A stretch of DNA of 64,000 nucleotides from Accumulibacter sp. (lineage in GTDB: Bacteria > Pseudomonadota > Gammaproteobacteria > Burkholderiales > Rhodocyclaceae): positions 62,001 through 126,000 of the forward strand of contig JAFLDO010000006.1 of assembly GCA_017302455.1 (NCBI GenBank). Reading direction: 5' to 3'. This document shows, in pieces, positions 1 to 8,909 of this stretch (the first letter of the stretch is position 1; each line of letters begins with the position of its first letter). A model generated the notes under the pieces. The model did no database searches. It saw only the letters and a list, made by a program, of their open reading frames with translations, and was not told the origin of the DNA. The translations under genes were made by a program, and so were the position numbers.

Positions 1-420
1 GACGGCCTGCTCGCCAGCGAGCTTGGTTTTTCCGTAGACGCCTAGCGGGCCGGTCGGATCGCTTTCGCGCCACGGCGTGTCACCGCTCCCGTCAAAGACG
101 TAGTCGGTCGAGTAATGGACCAGCCAGGCGCCGAGGCGGTCGGCTTCCTCGGCCAGAATGCCGGGTGCCAGGGCATTGATGGTCCTCGCCAGTTCGGGTT
201 CCGACTCGGCCTTGTCGACTGCCGTATGGGCGGCCGCGTTGACAATCACATCCGGCGCGACAGCCCGGACGCAGGCAACCAGGCCGGCGAGATCGGTGAA
301 ATCGCCGCACAGGTTGCCCTGACCCTCGCAGTCGAGGGCAACGATCTGACCGAGCGGCGCCAGGCTGCGCTGCAACTCCCAGCCAACCTGTCCGCGTTTG
401 CCGAAAAGCAGGATTCTCAT
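1..420 (-). CDS. rfbD: dTDP-4-dehydrorhamnose reductase, N-terminal part (cut by window edge)
   Basis: Reading leftwards from the ATG at 420 gives about 140 residues of an RmlD-type reductase, which makes dTDP-L-rhamnose by NADPH-dependent reduction of the 4-keto sugar, the last step of rhamnose donor synthesis for LPS or polysaccharide. Visible features are a Rossmann start ([16 protein letters not shown]), the [13 protein letters not shown] segment and the STDYVFDG motif that carries the catalytic Thr/Asp region. The C-terminal half lies outside the window. Its ATG overlaps the rfbB stop by four bases (ATGA), so the two are translationally coupled in the usual rfbBD order. I derived this frame directly from the sequence. 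Confidence 0.93.
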   Translation of the reverse strand, partial: MRILLFGKRGQVGWELQRSLAPLGQIVALDCEGQGNLCGDFTDLAGLVACVRAVAPDVIVNAAAHTAVDKAESEPELARTINALAPGILAEEADRLGAWLVHYSTDYVFDGSGDTPWRESDPTGPLGVYGKTKLAGEQAV

Positions 421-1484
421 GGCTGGCGCGCGCCGTAGTTCTTCTCGACCCAGGCACGATAGACGCCGGACTGGACATTTCTCACCCAGTCCTGATTCTC
501 AAGGTACCATTGCACGGTCTTGCGGATGCCGGTGGCGAAGGTTTCCGCCGGCTTCCAGCCAAGCTCCCGCTCGATCTTGCGCGCGTCGATGGCGTAACGC
601 CGATCGTGGCCAGGCCGGTCGGTGACGTAGCTGATCTGTTCACGGTAGGGTTTGCCGTCGGCACGCGGACGCAGTTCGTCGAGCAGCGCGCAGACCGTAT
701 GGACGATTTCGAGATTGGGCTTCTCGTTCCAGCCGCCGACGTTGTAGGTCTCGCCAGGACGGCCGGCATCCAGGACGCGCCGGATGGCGCTGCAGTGGTC
801 CCTGACGTAGAGCCAGTCGCGAATCTGCTGGCCGTCACCATAGACCGGCAAGGGCTTGCCGGCCAGGGCATTGACGATCATCAACGGAATCAGCTTTTCG
901 GGAAAGTGGTAAGGACCATAGTTGTTCGAGCAGTTGGTGGTCAGCACCGGCAGACCATAGGTGTGATGATAGGCGCGCACCAGATGGTCGCTCGCCGCCT
1001 TGCTCGCCGAGTAGGGGCTGTTCGGCTCGTAGCGATGCGTTTCGCTGAAGGCCGCCTCCTCCCTGGCCAGCGAGCCATAGACTTCGTCGGTCGAGACATG
1101 CAGAAAGCGAAAGCCCTGCCTTGCGTCGTCGCGCAGACTACTCCAGTAGCCGCGCACGGCTTCCAGAAGGTGGAAAGTGCCGACGATATTGGTCTGGATG
1201 AAGTCTTCCGGACCATGGATCGAGCGATCGACGTGCGACTCCGCAGCGAAGTTGATGATCGCCCGCGGCTGGTGCTGCGACAGCAGGCGGCTCGTCAGTT
1301 GCCTGTCGCCAATGTCGCCGTGGACGAAAATGTGCCGCGGGTCGCCCGCCAGTGCGGCGAGGTTTTCACGATTGCCCGCGTAAGTCAGCTTGTCAAGGTT
1401 GATCAGGCCCTCGTCGCTCTGCGCCAGCCAGTCGAGAACAAAGTTTGCTCCGATAAAACCGGCGCCACCGGTCACCAGAATCAT
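417..1484 (-). CDS. rfbB: dTDP-glucose 4,6-dehydratase
   Basis: This 355-residue extended short-chain dehydrogenase converts dTDP-glucose to dTDP-4-keto-6-deoxyglucose, the second step of dTDP-rhamnose synthesis. The NAD-binding glycine motif TGGAGFIG lies at residues 5-12. The STDEVYG motif and the YSASK catalytic Tyr-xxx-Lys motif follow, and length matches the family. The start at 1484 sits directly before the Rossmann strand as in other RfbB proteins. It is first in an operon with rfbD and lies beside manC, which fits a polysaccharide or O-antigen locus continuing to the left. No rfbA or rfbC is visible in this window. Confidence 0.96.
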   Translation of the reverse strand: MILVTGGAGFIGANFVLDWLAQSDEGLINLDKLTYAGNRENLAALAGDPRHIFVHGDIGDRQLTSRLLSQHQPRAIINFAAESHVDRSIHGPEDFIQTNIVGTFHLLEAVRGYWSSLRDDARQGFRFLHVSTDEVYGSLAREEAAFSETHRYEPNSPYSASKAASDHLVRAYHHTYGLPVLTTNCSNNYGPYHFPEKLIPLMIVNALAGKPLPVYGDGQQIRDWLYVRDHCSAIRRVLDAGRPGETYNVGGWNEKPNLEIVHTVCALLDELRPRADGKPYREQISYVTDRPGHDRRYAIDARKIERELGWKPAETFATGIRKTVQWYLENQDWVRNVQSGVYRAWVEKNYGARQP

Positions 1485-1575
1485 GGGGAAGGCCTTTCAC
1501 ATGAGGTTGCAGGTACGTTGCAGGTGCAAGGCAGCGATTGCCCGGCTCACCATCGCGCCCCGATGACGATCGGCT

Positions 1576-2997
1576 TCATCGGCCGTAGCTGTCGTCGAGA
1601 CGAACGATGTCGTCCTCGCCCAGATAGCTGCCGGACTGGACCTCGACGATTTCGAGGTCGATCTTGCCCGGATTTTCCAGACGATGGACCACCCCCAGCG
1701 GAATATAGGTCGACTCGTTTTCCGAAAGCAGCAGCGACTGGTCGCCGCGGACGATCACCGCCGTGCCCTTGACGACCACCCAGTGTTCGGCGCGATGGTG
1801 ATGCTTCTGCAGACTGAGGCTGGCCCCGGGCTTCACCAGGATGCGTTTGACCTGATAGCGCGGACCGTGCGCGAGCCCTTCGTAGCTTCCCCAGGGGCGA
1901 TGCACGATGTGCCGGAATTCGGTCTCGCAGCGTGCGCTGCGCTTCAATTCGTCGACCAGCGTCTTGACCTCCTGCGCCTTCGCCTTGTCGGCGACCAGGA
2001 CCGCGTCCGGTGTGGCGATCACGATCAGCTCGCTAATCCCCACCGTGGCGAGCAGTCTACCTTCCGAGACCAGCACGGAATTGCGGCTGTCGACGCTGAG
2101 CACATCGCCGCGCTGCGTATTGCCGTTGCCATCGGCCTGCCCGATGCTTGCCAGTGCATCCCAGGCACCGATGTCGTTCCAGCCGGCTGCGAGCGGAATC
2201 ACGACCCCGCTCTCGGTTTTCTCCATCACCGCGTAGTCGATCGAGTTCGACGGACTCGCAGCAAACGCTACCGGATCGAGGCGCAGGAAATCGAGATCGC
2301 GCCGCGCCGTCGCCACGGCCTTGGCAACGCAATCGCGAATGCCTGGCGCGAAACGTTCCAGCGCTTCGAGATAGGTATCGGCGCGGAACAGGAACATGCC
2401 GCTATTCCAGAAGTACTCGCCTGAATCGACGTAGGCGCGCGCGGTCTCCGGATCGGGCTTCTCGACAAAGCGGTCGAGGGCATAGCCGCCAGCCAGCGGA
2501 TCGCCGCGGCGAATATAGCCGTAGCCGGTCTCCGGGCGATCAGGCAGGACGCCGAAGGTGACCAGAGCCCCTGCCAGCGCGTGCGGAACGGCCGCCCTGA
2601 CCGCGTCCTGGAAAGCCGCCACGTCGGCGATCACGTGATCGGAGGGAAGCACCAGAAGCAGGGGAACGGCTTGCTCACGCTGATCGCCAATCGCCTGCAG
2701 CGCTGCCGCGGCCACTGCCGGCGCCGTGTTGCGCGCCGCCGGCTCGAGCAGGATATCGGCCTGCAGGCCGATCTCGAGGAACTGTTCGGCAACCAGGAAG
2801 CGGTGGTTTTCGTTCGCCACGGCGATGGTCTTGCCGAGTCCGACCAGCCCATCGAGCCTTTTCAGCGTATTCTGGAGCAGCGAGAAATCATCGACCAGGC
2901 GGAGAAACTGCTTCGGGTAATGCGTTCTCGACAGCGGCCACAAACGGGTCCCGGACCCTCCACAGAGGATGACCGGACGAATCACAGGGGAGTCCAT
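1576..2997 (-). CDS. manC: Mannose-1-phosphate guanylyltransferase / mannose-6-phosphate isomerase (type II PMI)
   Basis: A 473-residue bifunctional enzyme that makes GDP-mannose and usually also interconverts mannose-6-P and fructose-6-P. The nucleotidyltransferase domain opens with the GGSGTRLWPLS signature near residue 9. It continues through FVEKPD, and a C-terminal cupin domain carries QKHHHRAEHW. The open frame extends upstream to 3123 and would overlap waaC. The ATG at 2997 is preferred because a GGAG sits nine bases before it and the resulting length matches the AlgA/XanB/CpsB family. It is divergent from waaC across about 120 bp that must contain both promoters. It supplies sugar nucleotides for polysaccharide and probably belongs with the rfb genes. 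Confidence 0.95.
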   Translation of the reverse strand: MDSPVIRPVILCGGSGTRLWPLSRTHYPKQFLRLVDDFSLLQNTLKRLDGLVGLGKTIAVANENHRFLVAEQFLEIGLQADILLEPAARNTAPAVAAAALQAIGDQREQAVPLLLVLPSDHVIADVAAFQDAVRAAVPHALAGALVTFGVLPDRPETGYGYIRRGDPLAGGYALDRFVEKPDPETARAYVDSGEYFWNSGMFLFRADTYLEALERFAPGIRDCVAKAVATARRDLDFLRLDPVAFAASPSNSIDYAVMEKTESGVVIPLAAGWNDIGAWDALASIGQADGNGNTQRGDVLSVDSRNSVLVSEGRLLATVGISELIVIATPDAVLVADKAKAQEVKTLVDELKRSARCETEFRHIVHRPWGSYEGLAHGPRYQVKRILVKPGASLSLQKHHHRAEHWVVVKGTAVIVRGDQSLLLSENESTYIPLGVVHRLENPGKIDLEIVEVQSGSYLGEDDIVRLDDSYGR

Positions 2998-3115
2998 TTT
3001 GCGCATCTCCAGACAGGGCCCAGGGTCAACTCGCCGCGAGGGGATTTGGGAGGCGGCATTATAATGCGCACTTCCCGGGCTACGGCAGCCCGTCTTTCTC
3101 GCCCCTGACCCACCG

Positions 3116-4069
3116 ATGCGCATCCTACTGGTAAAAACCTCGTCGCTCGGTGACGTAATTCACAACCTGCCGGTGGTCAGCGATCTGCACCTGAGCCTTC
3201 CCGAAGCGCAGATCGACTGGTGTGTCGAAGAAGCGTTTGCCGATATCCCGCGTCTCCATCCGGCCGTTGATCACGTGCTTCCGGTCGCCATCCGGCGTTG
3301 GCGCAAGCAGCTCGGCAGCCCTGCCACCTGGCGCGAACTGGGCGAATTCCGCCGCCGGTTGGGCGCCACAACCTATGACTTCGTTCTCGACACGCAGGGC
3401 CTGCTGAAGAGTGCCCTGATCGCCCGCCTGGCGACGGGCAAGCGCCTCGGTTACGCGGCCGAGGCGGCGCGCGAACCGCTTGCGGCTCGTTTCTACGACG
3501 CCACCTTTGTCATTCCGCGCAATGCACACGCGGTTGAGCGCAACCGCTGGCTGGCGGCCGCCGCTTTCGACTATCCAGTGGACTTGCCGCTCGATTACGG
3601 GATATCGGCGCCGGCGATCGACAGCCCTTGGCTCGCGGGCGAACGTCTGGTCATCCTGCTGACGGCCACCAGTCGCGACGACAAGCTGTGGGATGAAAGG
3701 AACTGGTGCACGCTTGCCCAGGCGCTGCTCGAGCGTGGACTGACACCGGTTCTCCCGGCCGGCAATGCGCTCGAACGCGAACGAGCGGAACGGATCGCCG
3801 CCGCCGTCGAGGGAGTCATTGTCGCGCCGCCACTGACTTTGCTCCAGGTGGCTGCCCTGCTTGCCGGGGCCAGCCTGGCGATCGGGGTTGACACGGGGCT
3901 GGCACACCTCGCCGCCGCCCTGCGGGTGCCGGTCATCGCCCTGTACATCGCCACCGATCCGGCGCTGACCGGCGTCTACGGGACCGGCTTCATCCGCAAC
4001 CTCGGCGCCACCGGTGCACCGCCGTCGGTGGCGGAGGTCCTGAGGGTCGCCGAACAGGCATTGCGCTGA
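3116..4069 (+). CDS. waaC: Lipopolysaccharide heptosyltransferase I
   Basis: A 317-residue GT-B glycosyltransferase of family 9 that adds the first heptose to Kdo2-lipid A at the inner face of the inner membrane. It opens with MRILLVKTSSLGDVIHNLP, the hallmark start with the SLGD loop. The C-terminal donor site contains GVDTGLAHLAAAL, the heptose-ADP binding signature. Length matches WaaC. The stop overlaps the waaA start (TGATG), so the two inner-core transferases form a coupled pair. This is core envelope synthesis with nothing unusual in the protein. Confidence 0.95.
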   Translation: MRILLVKTSSLGDVIHNLPVVSDLHLSLPEAQIDWCVEEAFADIPRLHPAVDHVLPVAIRRWRKQLGSPATWRELGEFRRRLGATTYDFVLDTQGLLKSALIARLATGKRLGYAAEAAREPLAARFYDATFVIPRNAHAVERNRWLAAAAFDYPVDLPLDYGISAPAIDSPWLAGERLVILLTATSRDDKLWDERNWCTLAQALLERGLTPVLPAGNALERERAERIAAAVEGVIVAPPLTLLQVAALLAGASLAIGVDTGLAHLAAALRVPVIALYIATDPALTGVYGTGFIRNLGATGAPPSVAEVLRVAEQALR

Positions 4070-5343
4070 TGGCGCGCCTGCTCTACTCGCTGCTCTTTTA
4101 CCTGGCCATGCCGCTGGTCTGGCTGCGGCTGTTATGGCGGGCACGCCGACAGCCCGAGTACCTGCAGCAACTGGGCGAGCGGCACGGCTTCTACGCCGCG
4201 CGCCCGACAATGCCACTGATCTGGCTGCACGCGGTTTCCGTTGGCGAAACGCGTGCCGCAGAGCCGCTGATCGAATCACTGCTGCGACAATACCCGACGC
4301 ACTCCCTGCTGTTGACGCACATGACGCCGACCGGCCGGGCGACCGGTCGCGAGTTGGTGACCCGGCATCCCGGCCGGCTGACGCAGGCTTACCTGCCCTA
4401 CGACCTGCCTGATGCCGCTGGGCGTTTTCTCGATCACTTCCAGCCGCAGATCGGGCTCCTGATGGAAACCGAGCTGTGGCCAAACCTGATCGAAGCGGCC
4501 CGACGACGTCGTCTGCCCATGGCACTGATCAACGCCCGCCTGTCGGCCCGCTCGCAGCGGGGCTATCGCCGGCTGCAGCCTCTGATCGGGCCAGCGCTGG
4601 CGGCGCTGGGCGCCGTTGGAGCGCAGACCGCGGCCGACGGCGAGCGTTTACAGCAGATCGGCGCCCGCCAGGTCAGTGTCTGCGGCAACCTCAAGTTCGA
4701 CGTCACGCCGCCACCAGAAAAGCTGCAGCTGGGCGCGTCGTGGCGACAACTGCTCGGTAGCCGTCCGGTCTGGCTCGCCGCCAGCACTCGCGAAGGCGAG
4801 GAGGCACTGATCCTGGACGCTTTCGCCGGGATGGACATTCCCGGCTTGCTGCTGCTTCTGGTGCCGCGCCACCCACAACGTTTCGGCGAGGTCGCCGAAC
4901 TGATTGCCGAGCACCGGCTGACGGCCTGCCGAAGAAGCGAAGGGGGCCTGCCAACGAGGGACACACAGGTCTGGCTGGGCGACAGCATGGGCGAAATGGC
5001 TGCCTACTATGCGCTGGCCGACCTCTCGCTGATGGGCGGTACCCTGTTGCCGTTTGGTGGCCAGAATCTGATCGAGGCCGCCGCCTGCGGCTGCCCGGTC
5101 CTGCTCGGTCCGCATAGCTTCAACTTCGCCCTCGCGAGCGAAGATGCCATCGCCTGCGGTGCTGCGCGCCGCGTTCCCGACGCCCGCGCAGCGGCGGCCG
5201 TTGCAGCAACACTCTTCAGGCAGCCGCAGGAACTGTCGGCCATGCGTGTTGCCGCGAGCAATTTCAGTCAGGCGCACCGCGGCGCGACGGCACGCACCGT
5301 GGCGCTGATTGCGTGCCTTATGGCGCCTCGAAAAGCCTATTGA
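4069..5343 (+). CDS. waaA: 3-deoxy-D-manno-octulosonic acid (Kdo) transferase
   Basis: A 424-residue family-30 glycosyltransferase that transfers Kdo from CMP-Kdo to lipid IVA. An N-terminal membrane anchor (roughly residues 3-22) is followed by WLHAVSVGETRAA, which holds the conserved catalytic Glu region. GGTLLPFGGQNLIEAAACG is the CMP-Kdo binding signature near residue 323. Length and motifs fit the family. It starts inside the waaC stop codon. Its last 26 bases overlap tail-to-tail with the end of the tolC-like gene on the other strand, so no separate terminator exists between them. Confidence 0.95.
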   Translation: MARLLYSLLFYLAMPLVWLRLLWRARRQPEYLQQLGERHGFYAARPTMPLIWLHAVSVGETRAAEPLIESLLRQYPTHSLLLTHMTPTGRATGRELVTRHPGRLTQAYLPYDLPDAAGRFLDHFQPQIGLLMETELWPNLIEAARRRRLPMALINARLSARSQRGYRRLQPLIGPALAALGAVGAQTAADGERLQQIGARQVSVCGNLKFDVTPPPEKLQLGASWRQLLGSRPVWLAASTREGEEALILDAFAGMDIPGLLLLLVPRHPQRFGEVAELIAEHRLTACRRSEGGLPTRDTQVWLGDSMGEMAAYYALADLSLMGGTLLPFGGQNLIEAAACGCPVLLGPHSFNFALASEDAIACGAARRVPDARAAAAVAATLFRQPQELSAMRVAASNFSQAHRGATARTVALIACLMAPRKAY

Positions 5344-6673
5344 TCTGTTCGAGGTCGGTCTCGGCAAGCGAGCCGACCGCCGCCTTCAGCTTCAGCTGGG
5401 CGAGCAGGGTATTGAAGCGCGCCCGGGCCAGATCGCGCCGGGTGACGTAGACCTGGTTCTCGGCGTTGAGCACGTCGATGTTGATCCGCACCCCGACCTC
5501 GTAACCCAGCCGGTTCGATTCCAGCGAGCTGAGACTCGATACCAGCGCCGCCTCGAGCGCCCGGATCTCGGCGAGGCCATTGACCACGCCAAGGTAGGAC
5601 TGACGAGCGCCGAGCGCCGAGTTGCGCTTCTCCTTGGCGAGCGTCGCCAGCTCGGCGTCACGCCGGGCGATGGCTTCACGGGTCCTCGAGTTGACCGCGC
5701 CCCCCTGAAAGATCGGGATATTGAGCTGCAGGCCGACCTGGCGCGTCGTCGTGTCGATTTCACCGAGTCCGGACTGGCCGGGGCCATTGTTCTGGCCGTA
5801 GTTGGCGACCACATCCAGCGTCGGGTAGTGTCCAGCACGGTTGATCTCGACCGCCTTGCCGGCTGCCTCGGCCGCCGCCTGTTGCGCCTGAACGACAAAA
5901 CTATCGCGTTCGGCGGCCTCGACCCACGGATCCATGCTGGCCGGTTGCGGTGGCTCCATGACCGCCTTCGGCTTGAGGCGACTGAGTTCGCCAGGATCCC
6001 TGCCGATCAGGACACGCAACGCATAACGCCTCACTTCAAGCTCGTTATCGGCGGCAATCTCCTGCGCCGTCGCCAGGTCGAAGCGGGACTGGGACTCGTA
6101 GCTATCGGTGATGGTCGCCGTGCCGACCTCGAAGTTCTTCTTCGCCTGCTCAAGCTGCTGCGCGATCGCCGTCTTGTTGGCCTGCACGGCGCGCAGGTTC
6201 TCGATCGCGACGAGTACGTCGAAGTAGGCCTGCGCGACGCGCAGAATCAGATCCTGCCCCGCCTGGGCAAAGGTCGCCTCGGTCTGCATCACCAACAGCT
6301 TGGACTGGCCGTACTGGGCGAAATTCTGCCAGCGGAACAGCGGTTGCGTCAGGTTGACGTTGTAGGCGTTGCTGTTGAAACGGTTTCGGGTGCTGGTGTT
6401 GGTGTTGATGCCGAGGCTATTGATTCGGGTGTCAAAGCTGGCGTCATTGGCGAAGGTGTTGCCGGTCGCAGCAATCGTCGGCAGCAACCCGGCGAGCGCC
6501 TGCGGCAGTTTCTCGCGCCCGGCTTCTGCATTCGCACGCGCCGCCGCGTACTGAGCGTCGTAGGACAACGCCTCGCGATAGACCTGCACCAGGTCGGCGG
6601 CACACGCGGGCACAGCAGAGAGGACTGCCGCCAGCACGAAGCTGAACCGGCCGGCGCTGAATCTCAGAGACAT
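5318..6673 (-). CDS. tolC: TolC-family outer membrane efflux/secretion channel
   Basis: A 451-residue TolC-type protein with an N-terminal signal peptide ending near the ACAADL segment (cleavage about residue 25). Two OEP repeats of long amphipathic helices follow. Family features include NVNLTQPLFRWQNF in the first repeat and VGLQLNIPIFQGGAVNSRT in the second, the paired beta-strand/turn regions of the trimeric barrel. It would form the outer-membrane exit duct for multidrug pumps or type I secretion. The gene follows a PCM-like gene at a 36-bp gap, so the two are probably one transcript. No pump or membrane-fusion gene is adjacent, as is normal for a stand-alone TolC. Confidence 0.92.
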   Translation of the reverse strand: MSLRFSAGRFSFVLAAVLSAVPACAADLVQVYREALSYDAQYAAARANAEAGREKLPQALAGLLPTIAATGNTFANDASFDTRINSLGINTNTSTRNRFNSNAYNVNLTQPLFRWQNFAQYGQSKLLVMQTEATFAQAGQDLILRVAQAYFDVLVAIENLRAVQANKTAIAQQLEQAKKNFEVGTATITDSYESQSRFDLATAQEIAADNELEVRRYALRVLIGRDPGELSRLKPKAVMEPPQPASMDPWVEAAERDSFVVQAQQAAAEAAGKAVEINRAGHYPTLDVVANYGQNNGPGQSGLGEIDTTTRQVGLQLNIPIFQGGAVNSRTREAIARRDAELATLAKEKRNSALGARQSYLGVVNGLAEIRALEAALVSSLSSLESNRLGYEVGVRINIDVLNAENQVYVTRRDLARARFNTLLAQLKLKAAVGSLAETDLEQINRLFEAP

Positions 6674-6709
6674 GAGGCTAACTCACTTGCATCGAGAGCG
6701 GATCCGGCG

Positions 6710-7375
6710 TCAGAAGACGAAGCTCTGACGCTTCCTGGTCGTCAGCGCCGCGACCACGGTTTCAAAGAGGTTGATCGTGTTGAACGCCTGCTCATCGGTG
6801 CGGATGATAAGCCGTGCGTCCATCACCGGTGGCTCGCCGATGAATGCTGCCAGGCGGCCGCCGATCTTCAACTGCTGCAGAAAGGCTTCGGGTAGTTCGG
6901 GCAGAGAGCCTGAGATGACGATGACGTCGTAGGGTGAGTGGACAGGCCAGCCCTGTGACGCATCCCCCGTTTCCACGCTGACATTGGCGACGCCGGTCCG
7001 CTGCAGAGTGTGTCGGGCATTCTCGGCCAATTGCGGATCGATCTCGACGCTATACACATACTCGGCCTTCGAGGCCAGGAGAGCGGCCATGTAGCCGCTG
7101 CCAGTACCGACCTGAAGCACGATATCGGTGTTTCTGATTGTCACTTCCTGCAGAATCCGGGCCTCGATTTTCGGCTGCAGCATCGTCTGGCCGTTGCCGA
7201 TCGGCAACTCAAGGTCAGCAAACGCCAGCGCCTTCAACGCGTCCGGAACGAAGTCTTCGCGCTTGACCACCGCCAGGATTCCCAGCACTTCGGAATCCAG
7301 CACTTCCCAGGGGCGTATCTGTTGCTCGATCATGTTGAATCGGGCCTGTTCCATATCCATCTTCACCGCAGCCAT
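6710..7375 (-). CDS. Protein-L-isoaspartate O-methyltransferase-like protein
   Basis: A 221-residue class I SAM-dependent methyltransferase of the PCM family. It shows RPWEVLDSEVL near the N-terminus, FVPDALKALAFADLELPIG and the SAM-binding motif I VLQVGTGSGYMAALLA. Two further starts are possible: a GTG at 7390 and an ATG at 7360. The ATG at 7375 is chosen because GAGGA lies six bases upstream. Relatives are annotated as isoaspartate repair enzymes and usually sit beside tolC in Rhodocyclales; whether they repair isoaspartyl sites is unproven. A second, more canonical pcm gene occurs at 24838. The upstream region carries a -10-like box and a strong dyad. Confidence 0.85.
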   Translation of the reverse strand: MAAVKMDMEQARFNMIEQQIRPWEVLDSEVLGILAVVKREDFVPDALKALAFADLELPIGNGQTMLQPKIEARILQEVTIRNTDIVLQVGTGSGYMAALLASKAEYVYSVEIDPQLAENARHTLQRTGVANVSVETGDASQGWPVHSPYDVIVISGSLPELPEAFLQQLKIGGRLAAFIGEPPVMDARLIIRTDEQAFNTINLFETVVAALTTRKRQSFVF

Positions 7376-7395
7376 AGCATTCCTCGTCACAATTG

Positions 7396-7419
7396 TAATA
7401 TTAGCACAATCTAATATTA
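7396..7419. promoter_or_regulatory. 9-bp perfect inverted repeat, candidate operator of the pcm-like/tolC operon
   Basis: TAATATTAG and CTAATATTA are perfect inverted copies separated by six bases in an AT-rich island. The island lies 21 bp upstream of the pcm-like start. A TATAAT on the minus strand at 7440-7435 would put the dyad at about +9 to +32 of the transcript, a position suited to a repressor such as a MarR- or TetR-type protein. No regulator gene is adjacent, so the protein is unknown. Confidence 0.5.
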
Positions 7420-7434
7420 TTTCTCGATCGGCAG

Positions 7435-7440
7435 ATTATA
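7435..7440 (-). promoter_or_regulatory. Candidate -10 box for the pcm-like/tolC operon
   Basis: A perfect TATAAT on the minus strand lies 60 bp upstream of the chosen start at 7375. I could not find a convincing -35 box at 16-18 bp, so the promoter is weakly supported except by its pairing with the dyad at 7396-7419. Confidence 0.4.
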
Positions 7441-7472
7441 CCTTGTAACGGGAGACGCTCGCTTACCGCAAG

Positions 7473-7482
7473 CCCGATCAGG
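7473..7482 (+). repeat. Left target-site duplication of the ISAs1-family element
   Basis: CCCGATCAGG here recurs at 11775-11784, exactly outside the two imperfect terminal inverted repeats. Ten base pairs is within the range known for ISAs1-family insertions. Confidence 0.8.
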
Positions 7483-7576
7483 CAGGGTGGATTTGTCCTT
7501 CTGGTCAATAGTTAAAGAATCCGTGGGTTAGGTGCCGGCTATGGACATCGGGTAAGGGTGTCTGTATAAAGGGCGG

Positions 7577-8909
7577 ATGGAAGCGGAACTGGATGCGTTG
7601 CGCGTGCGCCCGATCGAGAAGAGCGAGGAGGGTCGCTATCGGGAGTTGATGGCGCAACACCACTATCTGGGCGATCTGGCGAAGATCGGCCACACGCTAT
7701 GGTACGTCGCTACCAGCGGCGAGGACTGGGCAGCCCTGCTCAGTTTTTCGGCCGCGGCGTGGAAATGTGGGGTTCGGGATCACTGGATCGGGTGGGATTT
7801 CCGGCATCAGTATGATCGTCTGGGGTTGATCGCCAACAATAGCCGTTTTCTGATTCTGCCTGACTGGCACCGCCCGAATCTGGGTTCGAAAGTCCTTTCG
7901 CTGTGCCAGGAGAGGATCGTCGCGGATTGGCAGGATCGTTTCGGCAAGCGGATCCTCCTGCTCGAGACCTTTGTCGATCCTTCGCGTTTTCAGGGAACGG
8001 TCTACCGGGCCGCGAACTGGACGTGCCTGGGGCTGACCCAGGGGTTTCGTCGTACCCGTGCCGGGTACACGGCCCACTCGGAGTCCCCCAAGCTGGTTTT
8101 CGTCAGGCCGCTGCAGCGCGATGCGCCAGCCCAGCTTTCGCGCTCGTTTCTCCCCCCCGCCTATGCTCAAGGAGTGCCCCGAATGATGCTCAGCGCCGAA
8201 CAGATGCGTCTGCTTCCCGACTTCTTTGCCGCCATCCCGGATCCGCGGCGCGCTCAAGGCAAGCGCCATCCTCTGCCGAGCGTGCTGGCTATGGCGACGG
8301 CCGCAACCCTGTGCGGGATGCGCGGCTACAAAGCCATCGCCGGTTGGGCGAAAGACCTCAAACCGCGAGCGCGCGAACGCTTTCGCTGTCGTCGCGAGAA
8401 GGGGATCTACCGCGTGCCGAGTGAATTCATCTTTCGTGACGTCTTGATTCGTGTCGATCCGACTGCGCTGGATGAGGCCTGCCGGCAGTGGAACCAAGCG
8501 TACGCGCGCGACGACAAGAGTATGGCCGTGGATGGCAAGACAATGCGCAACGCCAAGGATGAACAGGGGGCGCAAACGCATATCATGAGCGTCGTTGGTC
8601 ATGAGACTGGCACCTGTCACACCCAAAAAAAGTCGGCACATTGCCCGTAGAAGACCAGGAAGAAGCCAAGCAAACCAATGAGATCGGAATGTTCATCCCG
8701 CTGCTCGACGGCATCGACATTCAGGGGAAGGACATCACCGCCGATGCGCTCCTCACGCAGCGCAAGCTGGCCGCGTATGTGGTGAGCCGGGAAGCCCACT
8801 ACCACTTCACCGTCAAAGGCAATCAGCCCACCCTGCAGGCCGATATCGCGCTCCTTTTTCAGAATCGACAGGCGTCCGACCAGGTAGTCGTGTCACCCCC
8901 CTGATCATG
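7577..8909 (+). pseudogene. DruA (DUF4338)-ISAs1 fusion transposase, 5' part
   Basis: Residues 15-165 match the DUF4338/DruA core, with HYLG, RDHWIGWD, LIANNSRFLILP, LLLETFVDPSRF and YRAANW. From about residue 200 the protein is an ISAs1/H-repeat transposase (PDFFAAIPDPRRAQGKRH, VDGKTMRNAKDEQG, THIMSVVGHETG). A -1 shift at a run of seven A (8624-8630) moves the reading from the frame ending at 8650 to the one that continues PVEDQEE, KDITADALLTQRKLA and VKGNQPTLQADIALLF. A run of six C (8896-8901) then adds a +1 shift and a TGA at 8902. The gene resumes at 11283 beyond the inserted IS. Confidence 0.88.
8900..8909 (+). repeat. Left target-site duplication of the nested IS4-type element
   Basis: CCTGATCATG at this position is repeated at 11283-11292 on the far side of the nested element. 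Joining the two flanks at one copy restores the ISAs1 transposase reading through an Asp-His-Gly segment, apart from the extra C noted in the pseudogene. Confidence 0.88.

Noticed and set aside
510-1772. Long plus-strand open frame opposite rfbB and manC
   Set aside because: It mirrors the real minus-strand genes, lacks family motifs and a ribosome site, and arises from high GC codon use.
3125-4525. Minus-strand frame of 466 codons opposite waaC/waaA
   Set aside because: Arg/Ala-rich translation typical of antisense in GC-rich DNA; waaC and waaA on the plus strand are certain.
5309-6895. 528-codon plus-strand frame opposite the tolC-like gene
   Set aside because: Antisense shadow of a clear TolC-family gene.
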